Source: Cellulomonas avistercoris
Lineage (GTDB): Bacteria; Actinomycetota; Actinomycetes; Actinomycetales; Cellulomonadaceae
Assembly: GCF_014836445.1 (NCBI RefSeq)
Contig: NZ_JACSQV010000004.1
Location: forward strand, 215,932-263,044
Direction of reading: 5' to 3'
Length of the DNA stretch: 47,113 bases
This document shows positions 9,919-17,328 of the stretch, in pieces. A model generated the notes under the pieces. It was not told where the DNA came from and did no database searches. It worked only from the letters and a program-made list of their open reading frames with translations. The position numbers and the translations under genes are program-made. Position 1 is the first letter of the stretch; every line of letters begins with the position of its first letter.

Positions 9919-10449
9919 TCAGTCGTCCTCCAGCGCCTCGACCTGCAGGACCAGGGCGTCGAGGTCCGCCGTGCGGACGTCGTGCGCCGCCTCCGTGGCC
10001 GTGCGGCTGCCGGCGACGACGTCCTCCACCGCGTCGAGCACGCGCTCGACGGTCGCCTCGACGTCCTCGACCACGGCCAGCACCAGCGCCCCGAGCACGT
10101 CGGGGTGCAGCACCGGCCGGCCGTCCGGCACGGGCGCGAGCGGGCCCAGCGCGAGGGCGCCGCGGACCGCGACCGTGCCCGCCGGCGAGCCGGCCTCGAC
10201 GCACGTCGTGAACAGGTCCGTCGTCAGGAGCGCCGCGAGCGCCATGACGTCCGCCGCCCGGTCCGCCGGCACGTCGACCGGCACGCGGCCGTAGCAGGTG
10301 ACCGTCCCGGCGTCCTCGCGCACCAGCACGAGCACGGGCTCACCGCCGGGCAGCTGCGACGCGAGGTCGAGCGTGCCCGCCTCGTCGTGCACGCGCAGCG
10401 GCCGGGCCGGGGCGAGCGCCGCGGCCACCGCGGCGAGCAGCGGCCTCAC
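9919..10449 (-). CDS. Small acidic protein, possible cargo chaperone
   Basis: 176 aa, rich in Asp, Glu, Ala and Val, with no signal peptide or membrane segment. An N-terminal alpha/beta part (GEPVLVLVREDAGTVTCYGRVPV) is followed by helical, acidic C-terminal sequence (VVEDVEATVERVLDAVEDVV). I do not recognise a firm family; the overall pattern recalls YbjN-like and type III secretion chaperone folds. Its GTG overlaps the stop of the DUF4157 gene in a GTGA, so the two are translationally coupled. A loading chaperone for the 1020-aa partner is the best guess, from context only. Confidence 0.6.
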   Translation of the reverse strand: MRPLLAAVAAALAPARPLRVHDEAGTLDLASQLPGGEPVLVLVREDAGTVTCYGRVPVDVPADRAADVMALAALLTTDLFTTCVEAGSPAGTVAVRGALALGPLAPVPDGRPVLHPDVLGALVLAVVEDVEATVERVLDAVEDVVAGSRTATEAAHDVRTADLDALVLQVEALEDD

Positions 10450-13400
10450 GGCGTCGCCCCCGCGGCCTCGGCGAGCTTGCGCTGCAGCAGCTCCAGCAGC
10501 AGGTCGACCATCTCCGGGGAGTTGCGCTGAGGACGTGCCGCCAGCTCGGCCTCGATGTCCGCGACGGACACCTGGTCGACGAACGCCGCGAACTGCGGCG
10601 GCGTCGCGTCGGTCGCGAGCGTGTGCGCGCCGACGACCAGCCCGGCCGCGGCCGCACCGGTCCCCTGGGTCGCCAGCACGGTGGTCATCCGCTCCTTGCG
10701 GGCCAGGTGCTCCTCGCCCTTGAGCGTCTGGCGCACGCGCCAGAACAGGCCCCGGTCGTCGCGGGCCTTGCCGCCGTTCGCCTCACCGCCCGCCTGGACG
10801 GTGTTGCGGTCGCCGGCGAGCTGCCCCGAGCGCCGCCAGCGGTCCGTCAGGCCGCCCGCGGTCCCGCCGGCCGCACCGACCGCGTCCTCGAACGCCGCGC
10901 GCGTGCGCTCGAAGACGGTCTGCGGGTCGGCACCCACGCCCATCGACTCGAGCACCGCCTCGCGGATCAGCGCGAGCGCGCCGTCGTCCGTCGTCAGCTG
11001 CTCGTTCTCGGCCCCCGACAGGTCCGTCGGCGCCGAGCGCTGCCGCCGCGGGTCGTGCGCGACGACCGCACGCGGCTTGATGCGGTCCAGCAGCGGCCGG
11101 CCGACCGGGCGCCCGTGCACGCGGTAGTTGGCGAGGAACGCCTCGGCGGTCGGGTCGCCCGCGGCGGCCCGCAGGACGATGCCGTCGACGGCGGCCTTGG
11201 GGTGGCGGCGCAGCTCGTGCTCGGCACCACCCTCGAGGTGCTGCACGGCCGACTCGCGCTCGGCGGTCTGCGCCTGCACGACGAACACCTCGTCGGCGAT
11301 GAAGTGACCGAGCGAGTGCACGTTGTCGACCACGGACTTCACGCCCTTGATCGCCGCGGGGATGCCGAAACCGCCGCCGGACGCGACCTGCCCGATGGAC
11401 AGCCCCAGGTCGACCACCGACGAGCCCAGCGCCCACGTCGTGCTCTCGAGGTTCTTGGTGTGGCTGCGCGACACGTTCATCAGCGGCCACACCATGACGT
11501 TGGCGTTCTTGCCCGTGCGGTTGGCGCGGGCCTCGAACATCGCGGTGTCGGTCTCGTGCTGACGCATCCCGGCCACCGCGACGTCCGTCACCGCCTTGAC
11601 CATCGCCAGGGCGGAGGCCGCGATGTCGAGGCCGGGGACGACCTTGGCGACGCCGCCCGCGACACCCGAGTCGATGAGCTTGGCGAGGTTCGCGGTGGAC
11701 TTCGCCGCCGACACCAGGCCGTCCACGGCCGACGCCCCCGACTTGGTGGCGCTCATCGCGGCGTACGGGTCCTTCTCGCGCCAGGCGTCGCGCACCGAGC
11801 GTGCCGTCGCGAACGCCTCGCGCACCGCGGTGAGCAGGCCGCCGAGGATCCCGGTGACGGTCGAGATCCCCTCCTTGGCCTGGCCGCCGGCGGTCTTCAG
11901 CGGGTCGTCGGCGAGGTTCTCGTACGCGTCGTCGGACTTCACGCCGTTCGCCTTGCGCCACGTGGCACGCGAGATCGCGTCGACGGCGCCGCCGTCGAGG
12001 GCCTCGGGGACGGACAGGTCGGACCCGCCCGGCGAGCCCTTGAGCTCCGGGGTGTACCGGTCGGCGATCGCACCGCCGGCGGACTCGATACCGCCGAGGG
12101 CCGAGCCACCCAGCGACTCCGCCGTCCCCGCCCCCGCGTCGAGCCGGTCCAGCGCCGCGAGGTTGGCCGCGACGCCCTGCGCCTGACGCTCGCGGCGCGC
12201 CTCGAGGATCGGCGCCCGCTGCTCCGCGAGCGCCCACGCCTCGCGGTCGACCGCGGAGCTGCGGACCGGCAGCCGGCCGGCGACCTTGGGCGCGAGCGAG
12301 CCGCGGACCTGCTTGGCCGCCCGGTCCCGCGCGAGCTCGGGGTGCAGGTCCGGCTCCGCCTGCGTGATCGCGCGCATCGCGGTGACCATGCGGTCGTAGA
12401 CCTCCTCGAGGTCCCGGGGCATGACGCGCGACTCGGCCAGCTCCTCCTCCTCGGCCTCCATCGCCTCGGCGTGCCGCCCCTCGACCTGCCGCGCGGAGCG
12501 CACCTGCAGCATGAGCCGCTCGGCCGCGGTCTCGCGCGGCGGCCGCACGGACTCCAGCGACGTGAACCTGCCGTGCCACGTGGTGTCGTACGCCTCCTGC
12601 GCGGCCTCCTCGGGCGTCGCGCCGGCGGCCAGCAGCTTCGTGTACGTGCGCGTCTCGTACGCCAGGGCCTTGTCGAACCTGGCCCACAGGACGTCCATGC
12701 GCTCGCCCGCCGTGACCGACGTGATGCCGTCGTCGTCGTGCACCATGCTCGACAGGTTCGCGCGGCCCTGCTCGCCCTTGGCGCGGTCCGCCGCGAGCGC
12801 GGCCAGCTCGGCCGGCTCGGCGGCCTTGCTCTCCTTGACCTTCTGCTTCTTGACCTCCTTGGCGGAGGGGGCCGCCGGCGCGGACGAGCCGGAGCCGAAG
12901 AGCTTCTTGAACGGGTTGGAGAACCGGCGCACGGCCCGCGACCCGGTCTCCTGCACGACGTGCGCGATCTCGTGCGCGAGGACCTTCTCGCCCACGGGGT
13001 CCGCCGGCGCGTAGCGGCCCTGGCCGAAGAAGATGTCGTCGCCGGTCGTGAACGCCTCGGCGGACATCGCGCGCGACAGCCGCCCGGCCTCGGGTCCGGT
13101 GTGCACGCGCACGTGCCCCAGGTCCGTGCCGAACGCCTGCTCCATGCGGCGCCGCACGGGCCCGGGCAGCCCGGTGCCGCCGGAGCGCGCAGCCTCGACC
13201 TTCGAGGTCACGTCGGCGTCCAGCGCCCCGCCGTCGGCCCCCACGACGCCCGCGGCGCCGTCGAACGAGCGGCGCAGGTGCCCGCAGCCGGGCGTGTGCC
13301 GGTGCGGGTCGGCGCCGTCCAGGCGCGCGAGCGCCGCGTCGGCCAGGGCGTCGGCGGCGTGCTCCGCGTGGTCGTCGGCTGCACCCACCGTCAGCGTGGC

Positions 13401-13508
13401 GGCCGCGGGGCGCAGCACCTCGGGCGCGGCCGGTGCGGCGGTCTGCGGGCCGGCCGCGCCCGGCGCGGCCGCTGTCGGCACGGGGACGCGCGCGTGGTGT
13501 GAGCTCAT
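10446..13508 (-). CDS. DUF4157 (eCIS core domain) protein, putative cargo/effector
   Basis: 1020 aa. After a Pro/Ala-rich N-terminus comes a DUF4157 region: an acidic lead helix (HAEHAADALADAALARL), then VRRRMEQAFGTDLGHVRVHTG, AEAFTTGDDIFFGQGRYAP and the zinc-protease-like LAHEIAHVVQ, with HEIAH at residues 179-183. DUF4157 is strongly associated with eCIS loci and often heads effector proteins (family knowledge). The remaining approximately 800 residues match nothing I know: a charged coiled-coil-like stretch (residues 220-500), then Gly/Ala-rich amphipathic segments (KVVPGLDIAASALAMVKAV; TWALGSSVVDLGLSIGQVAS) that could insert into membranes. The ATG at 13508 has GGAGG 5 nt before it and follows eCIS promoter C. 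Cargo is inferred; it could instead be a maturation protease. Confidence 0.85.
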   Translation of the reverse strand: MSSHHARVPVPTAAAPGAAGPQTAAPAAPEVLRPAAATLTVGAADDHAEHAADALADAALARLDGADPHRHTPGCGHLRRSFDGAAGVVGADGGALDADVTSKVEAARSGGTGLPGPVRRRMEQAFGTDLGHVRVHTGPEAGRLSRAMSAEAFTTGDDIFFGQGRYAPADPVGEKVLAHEIAHVVQETGSRAVRRFSNPFKKLFGSGSSAPAAPSAKEVKKQKVKESKAAEPAELAALAADRAKGEQGRANLSSMVHDDDGITSVTAGERMDVLWARFDKALAYETRTYTKLLAAGATPEEAAQEAYDTTWHGRFTSLESVRPPRETAAERLMLQVRSARQVEGRHAEAMEAEEEELAESRVMPRDLEEVYDRMVTAMRAITQAEPDLHPELARDRAAKQVRGSLAPKVAGRLPVRSSAVDREAWALAEQRAPILEARRERQAQGVAANLAALDRLDAGAGTAESLGGSALGGIESAGGAIADRYTPELKGSPGGSDLSVPEALDGGAVDAISRATWRKANGVKSDDAYENLADDPLKTAGGQAKEGISTVTGILGGLLTAVREAFATARSVRDAWREKDPYAAMSATKSGASAVDGLVSAAKSTANLAKLIDSGVAGGVAKVVPGLDIAASALAMVKAVTDVAVAGMRQHETDTAMFEARANRTGKNANVMVWPLMNVSRSHTKNLESTTWALGSSVVDLGLSIGQVASGGGFGIPAAIKGVKSVVDNVHSLGHFIADEVFVVQAQTAERESAVQHLEGGAEHELRRHPKAAVDGIVLRAAAGDPTAEAFLANYRVHGRPVGRPLLDRIKPRAVVAHDPRRQRSAPTDLSGAENEQLTTDDGALALIREAVLESMGVGADPQTVFERTRAAFEDAVGAAGGTAGGLTDRWRRSGQLAGDRNTVQAGGEANGGKARDDRGLFWRVRQTLKGEEHLARKERMTTVLATQGTGAAAAGLVVGAHTLATDATPPQFAAFVDQVSVADIEAELAARPQRNSPEMVDLLLELLQRKLAEAAGATP

Positions 13509-13562
13509 CGGGGCCTCCAGTGACGGTGCGCGGACGGTGCGGGCACGGAGGTGCCCGCGCCC

Positions 13563-13607
13563 AGCCTCACCGCGAGCCCTGCCCGCGCACATCGGTAAGC
13601 ACTACGC
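13563..13607 (-). promoter_or_regulatory. eCIS promoter module C
   Basis: On the minus strand GCGTAGTGCTTACCGATG (13607-13590) is followed 21 nt later by TGAGGCT (13569-13563), in line with the other three modules. It lies just upstream of the DUF4157 gene. Between it and the Abi-like gene no further gene is visible. Confidence 0.55.
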
Positions 13608-13742
13608 ATGTTCGTGCGTGGCCACGGATGATGCGGCGCTCTGCCCGCACGGGTGCACGACCGACGGTCCGGTTCTGCCCATCCGAGACCGTGGCGGCCG
13701 GCTGCGCTCGACCGCTCTCGTGACCCGACCGACCGGTGACGC

Positions 13743-13762
13743 GAGAAGGGGGCCCCCTTCTC
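13743..13762. repeat. Perfect 20-bp palindrome
   Basis: GAGAAGGGGGCCCCCTTCTC is perfectly self-complementary without a loop. It sits in the gap between promoter C and the Abi-like gene. It could be a dispersed palindromic element, an operator or a terminator-like stem; no gene ends next to it, which argues against a simple terminator. Confidence 0.6.
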
Positions 13763-13854
13763 ATGAACTCTTCTGTCTGCAGGGGGAGGTCAGGATCGCA
13801 GTGACCCTGACCAGCGAAGTCCCACAGCTCGTGTGCTCACCCTACGCTCTGGCC

Positions 13855-14514
13855 GTGCCGCACGCCACATCCCACGACCCGGTAGCGATCTGTCGGACCC
13901 TGAGCCGCGCGCGTTCCGCCACGTACCTCAGGGCCGCCGCGCAAGACCAGGCGGCCGCGGTCGACCTCTACGGGTGGAACGCCCGAGTGTCTGCGGCGCT
14001 GATACTGCCCGCGCACTTCGCAGAGGTCAGTGTGCGCAACGCTGTCGACGACGCACTGTCGAGCGTGTACGGCGAACGGTGGCCGTGGAGCGACGGCTTC
14101 TACAGGACTCTCCCTGCGCCGGGCGGTCGGGTCTACAAGCCTCGAGACGACCTTGCCGCCAACCGCGCGCGGTACGGCACCACCGGCAAGGTCGTGGCAG
14201 ATCTGAAGTTCGTGTTCTGGCAGACCATGTTCACCGCCCGTCATGACGGACGGTTGTGGAGCCGGAACATCGTTCGGTCGTTCCCGAACGCCGGGCAGAT
14301 CGACCCCAAGGCACTCCGTGGCCGGATCTACGACGATTTGGAGGTCGTCCGCCGGCTGCGGAACCGGTTGGCTCACCACGAACCTGTCTTCGCTCGCGAT
14401 CTGGCCGACGACCTGCGGCGCATGCTCGAGCTCGTCGACCTACGGTGCACGGCAACCGGCGTCTGGCTCCGCGACATGGAGGACGTCACCGCGCTGCTGC
14501 GGCGACGCCCCTGA
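13855..14514 (+). CDS. Abi-like protein (abortive-infection family)
   Basis: About 219 aa. Family marks: SRARSATYLRAAAQDQ near the N-terminus, AVDLYGWNARVSAALILP, SVRNAVDDAL and the HEPN-like RNRLAHHEPVF near residue 175. Abi_2-type proteins are linked to phage abortive infection, and their R-x4-6-H motif suggests an RNase (family knowledge). The GTG at 13855 is 7 nt after a TACGCT -10-like box (13843-13848), compatible with a leaderless message; in-frame GTGs at 13801 and 13831 are alternatives. Its sequence looks lower in G+C than its neighbours, and it interrupts the eCIS locus, so recent acquisition is likely. A defence role is inferred. Confidence 0.8.
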   Translation: MPHATSHDPVAICRTLSRARSATYLRAAAQDQAAAVDLYGWNARVSAALILPAHFAEVSVRNAVDDALSSVYGERWPWSDGFYRTLPAPGGRVYKPRDDLAANRARYGTTGKVVADLKFVFWQTMFTARHDGRLWSRNIVRSFPNAGQIDPKALRGRIYDDLEVVRRLRNRLAHHEPVFARDLADDLRRMLELVDLRCTATGVWLRDMEDVTALLRRRP

Positions 14515-14536
14515 ACGTCGCGTCCTGCCCTCCCGA

Positions 14537-14564
14537 GGATCGGCTTCCCGTTCCGCCCCGATCC
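14537..14564. terminator. Weak inverted repeat between convergent genes
   Basis: GGATCGG/CCGATCC arms with a 14-nt loop lie in the 81-bp gap between the Abi-like gene and the end of the ATPase gene. The only stem seen there; terminator function is tentative. Confidence 0.3.
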
Positions 14565-14595
14565 GCTGCACAGACGCGTGGAGACGGGCGAGTCT

Positions 14596-16509
14596 TCACC
14601 ACCGCGGGTCGGTCAGCCGCCGCCCCAGCTTGGCCACCTCGCGCAGCGTCGCGGCGCGCACGTGCCGCATGCCCAGGGGCTCGCGTGCCGCGACGGCGTC
14701 GTAGGTCGCCGCGAGCACGACGTTGCGGATGTCGCCGCCGCACACCTCGACGCTCTCGGCCAGGAGGTCCAGGTCGACCGGGTCCTCGGGGTCCGTGCCG
14801 GGCAGCTGCGCGAGGTGGTGCGACCACAGGGCCCGGCGCGTCGGCACGTCGGGGTCGGGGAAGTGCACCATGAAGTGCAGGCGCCGGGCGAAGGCCGGGT
14901 CGAGGTTGCCGCGCAGGTTCGTCGCCAGGATCGTCAGGCCCTCGGCGGCCTCCATGCGCTGCAGCAGGTAGGCGACCTCCTGGTTGGCGTACCGGTCCTT
15001 GGCGTCGGTGACGGCGGACCGCGAGCCGAACAGCGCGTCCGCCTCGTCGAAGAACAGCACGGCGTTGAGGGACTCCGCCTGCCCGAACACGCGCTCGAGG
15101 TTCTTCTCCGTCTCCCCGATGTACTTGTCGACGACCGCCGACAGGTCCACCTGGAACAGGTCCATGCCGAGCGTGTCGGCCACGACGTGCGCGGCCAGCG
15201 TCTTGCCCGTGCCGGGGCTGCCGGAGAACAGGGCGCTGATGCCGGTGCCCTTGCCGCCCTTGCCTTGCAGGTCCCCCAGCGCGAGCACGTCGTCGCGGTG
15301 CCGCGCCCACGCGACGAGCCGCTCGACCTCGAGGCGCGTGTGGTCGGGGAGCACGAGGTCGTCGAGGGTCGCCGCGGTGCCCTGGGTCCGCACGCGCGAG
15401 CCGGCGACGCCACCGAGGCGGCGTGCGGTGCGGCGCACGTCGTCGACGTCGAGCCCGCGCCCCTCGCGTGCGGCATCGGCCCGCGCGCGCCGGCCGACCT
15501 TGACGATCTCCTCGGGCGTCATGCGCAGCGACACGACGTCGGCGGTCGCGACGTCCGCACCGGTCATGACGGCCCACCGCTCGGCGCGCTGCCCGAGGGT
15601 CAGGCGTCCCGCGGTCACGGTCGGCGGCAGCGACGGCGCCCAGCGCGGGTCCCACACGGTGGCGCCCACGGCCACCACGGGCACGGCACCGTCCGCGACG
15701 AGGCGCACGAGGTCCGGCCCGGCCAGGTGGGCCCCGGCCAGCACCAGCACGCTGCGGCCCAGCACCGCCTCGAGCTGCGCCGCGCGAACGGCCTCGTGCA
15801 GCGTCGCGGGGTCCGGCCCCTCGCCACCTCCCGGGACGGGCAGGCGCGTCAGGTCCACGACGAGGCACCCGACGTCGAGCTCGCGGCAGGCGGCGACGGC
15901 CAGGCCGGTGCCCGCCGCGCCGACGGGTGCGTGCACCCACACGAGCGCCTCGTCCGCCGCGAGCGCCGCCGCGACGTCCGTGTAGCCGGCGACGTCGGCG
16001 GGCACGGCCTCGGCCAGCAGCGCGCGGATCTCGGGCGCCGCGTCCGCGCGGCCCAGCAGGTGCGCGACGACCCGGGGCCGCAGACCCACACGCGTCGTCG
16101 CGTACGTCGCACCGCCCGCGAGCCGCAGCAGGCCGGCGCGGCGCAGCGCGGCGCCCGGCGCGAGGCGCGCGTGGGCGGCCCGGTCGACGACCGACGCACC
16201 GGTCAGCTCGAGCGTGAGCGCGAGCGTCGGCAGGCCGGCGCCGCCGTCGCCGGCGAGCAGCCCGCACAGCAGGTGCGCCACGGGATGCGTCTCCGCGAGC
16301 AGCGCGACGGCGACGACCCGCCGGTCGGACGGGGCCAGCGCGCACGCGTCGGCGAGGTCGTCGAGGGCCGGTGCGAGCGCGTCGAGCCCGGGCGCGTCCG
16401 CCCGCAGCGCGTCGAGCGCGGCGCGGGCCGCGGCCGCGTCCGCCCACCCCGGGCCGCGTCGCTCGACCGCCGCCTCGAACGCCTGCAGCGTCGCCGACGT
16501 GCCACCCAC
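14596..16509 (-). CDS. eCIS AAA+ ATPase (Afp15/Pvc15-like)
   Basis: 637-aa cytoplasmic ATPase. The long N-terminal half is a helical winged-helix-like region typical of eCIS ATPases. The C-terminal AAA+ module has Walker A GSPGTGKT near residue 430, Walker B AVLFFDEADALFG near residue 480, and the sensor/arginine region ATNLRGNLDPAFARRL. Afp15-type ATPases are needed for assembly of contractile particles, by an unclear mechanism. The GTG at 16509 is chosen because GGGGGAG precedes it by 4 nt and upstream sequence is low-complexity. It is divergent from unit B. I do not see the TACCGATG box in its own orientation. Confidence 0.88.
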   Translation of the reverse strand: MGGTSATLQAFEAAVERRGPGWADAAAARAALDALRADAPGLDALAPALDDLADACALAPSDRRVVAVALLAETHPVAHLLCGLLAGDGGAGLPTLALTLELTGASVVDRAAHARLAPGAALRRAGLLRLAGGATYATTRVGLRPRVVAHLLGRADAAPEIRALLAEAVPADVAGYTDVAAALAADEALVWVHAPVGAAGTGLAVAACRELDVGCLVVDLTRLPVPGGGEGPDPATLHEAVRAAQLEAVLGRSVLVLAGAHLAGPDLVRLVADGAVPVVAVGATVWDPRWAPSLPPTVTAGRLTLGQRAERWAVMTGADVATADVVSLRMTPEEIVKVGRRARADAAREGRGLDVDDVRRTARRLGGVAGSRVRTQGTAATLDDLVLPDHTRLEVERLVAWARHRDDVLALGDLQGKGGKGTGISALFSGSPGTGKTLAAHVVADTLGMDLFQVDLSAVVDKYIGETEKNLERVFGQAESLNAVLFFDEADALFGSRSAVTDAKDRYANQEVAYLLQRMEAAEGLTILATNLRGNLDPAFARRLHFMVHFPDPDVPTRRALWSHHLAQLPGTDPEDPVDLDLLAESVEVCGGDIRNVVLAATYDAVAAREPLGMRHVRAATLREVAKLGRRLTDPRW

Positions 16510-16622
16510 CGGTCTCCCCCGCCCCGCCGAGGTCGTGCCCGGCCCGCGCGCGGTCGCTCCGCGCGCAGTCGGCACCCTGGCACCCCGCACGACGGCCCGT
16601 CGAGCCCGCGGCGGCAGGTTCC

Positions 16623-16665
16623 GTAGCGATTACCGATGCCCGCCGCGCGGGCCGCTCCGTAGCGT
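16623..16665 (+). promoter_or_regulatory. eCIS promoter module B
   Basis: GTAGCGATTACCGATG (16623-16638) is followed after 21 nt by a TAGCGT -10 (16660-16665). The 16-bp box is identical to that of module D on the other strand 24 kb away. It lies about 90 bp upstream of the DUF4255 gene. Confidence 0.65.
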
Positions 16666-16755
16666 GGAGCCACCCGACGGCAGGTCCCGCAGCACTCTCC
16701 TGCGCGCCGGCACCGGACGGGCGTGTCCGTGTTCCGCAGCCCGTCGGGAGGTGCC

Positions 16756-17328
16756 GTGCTCATACCTGCCGTGCAGGACGGGCTGGAGCGACTGCTGCGC
16801 GCCGCCCTCCCGCTGAGCGAGCAGCAGGGTGACGTCGTCTTCGACGCACCGACGTCCACGTGGTCCGCCACGGTGAACCGCCTGACGGTGAACCTCTTCC
16901 TGTACGACGTCGCACGCTCGGCGCAGCCCGCGCGCGTGGAGGCGCCCGTGCGGCACACCGACGGCACGGTCGCACGCCGCCGCTTCCCGCTGCCGATGGT
17001 CGAGCTGAGCTTCCTCGTCAGCGCGTGGGCCGGGTCGACGCGTGACGAGCACCAGCTGCTGGGCGACGTGCTCACGCGCCTGCTGGCGCACCCGGCCGTG
17101 CCCGCCGAGCACGCACCGGCGGCGCTGGAGTCGTCCGTGCAGCTGGCGGTCGCGTCCGACGAGCGCAACCGTCCGCGCGACCTGTGGACGTCGCTGGGCG
17201 GGCAGGTGCGGGCGTCGTTCACGCTCGTCGCCACCGTGGCGGCGGACGCCTACCCGTGGCAGGACGCGCCGACGGCGGTCGCCGGCGTCGAGGCGCAGGT
17301 GGCGCGCCGCATGCCCGATCACCGATGA
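16756..17328 (+). CDS. DUF4255 tail-terminator/cap protein (Pvc16/Afp16-like)
   Basis: 190 aa. MLIPAVQDGLERLLRAAL, then VNLFLYDV, RRFPLPMVELSFLVSAWAG and DEHQLLGDVLTRLLAHP follow the DUF4255 pattern. In characterised particles this protein caps the end of the sheath-tube opposite the baseplate. The GTG at 16756 is preferred because GGGAGG lies 4 nt upstream; a GTG at 16723 would add 11 residues without a ribosome-binding site. Its stop overlaps the start of the next gene in ATGA, so the cap and the first large membrane protein are translationally coupled. The same promoter drives all four genes of the unit. Confidence 0.87.
   Translation: MLIPAVQDGLERLLRAALPLSEQQGDVVFDAPTSTWSATVNRLTVNLFLYDVARSAQPARVEAPVRHTDGTVARRRFPLPMVELSFLVSAWAGSTRDEHQLLGDVLTRLLAHPAVPAEHAPAALESSVQLAVASDERNRPRDLWTSLGGQVRASFTLVATVAADAYPWQDAPTAVAGVEAQVARRMPDHR

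Noticed and set aside
13881..13897. GGTAGCGATCTGTCGG, similar to the left half of the eCIS box
   Set aside because: It is within the Abi-like coding sequence, the invariant TACCGATG half is missing and no -10 follows.
14496..16626. Long open frames on the strand opposite the ATPase and many other genes, up to about 960 codons
   Set aside because: They follow the third-position GC pattern of the real gene, have no family motifs and are rich in Arg/Ala/Gly or Arg/Val/Asp, typical of antisense frames in high-GC DNA.
17321..17328. ACCGATG sequence resembling the shared eCIS box
   Set aside because: It lies at the DUF4255 stop and the start codon of the next gene, has no leading TA (CACCGATG), and no -10-like hexamer follows at 21-22 nt.
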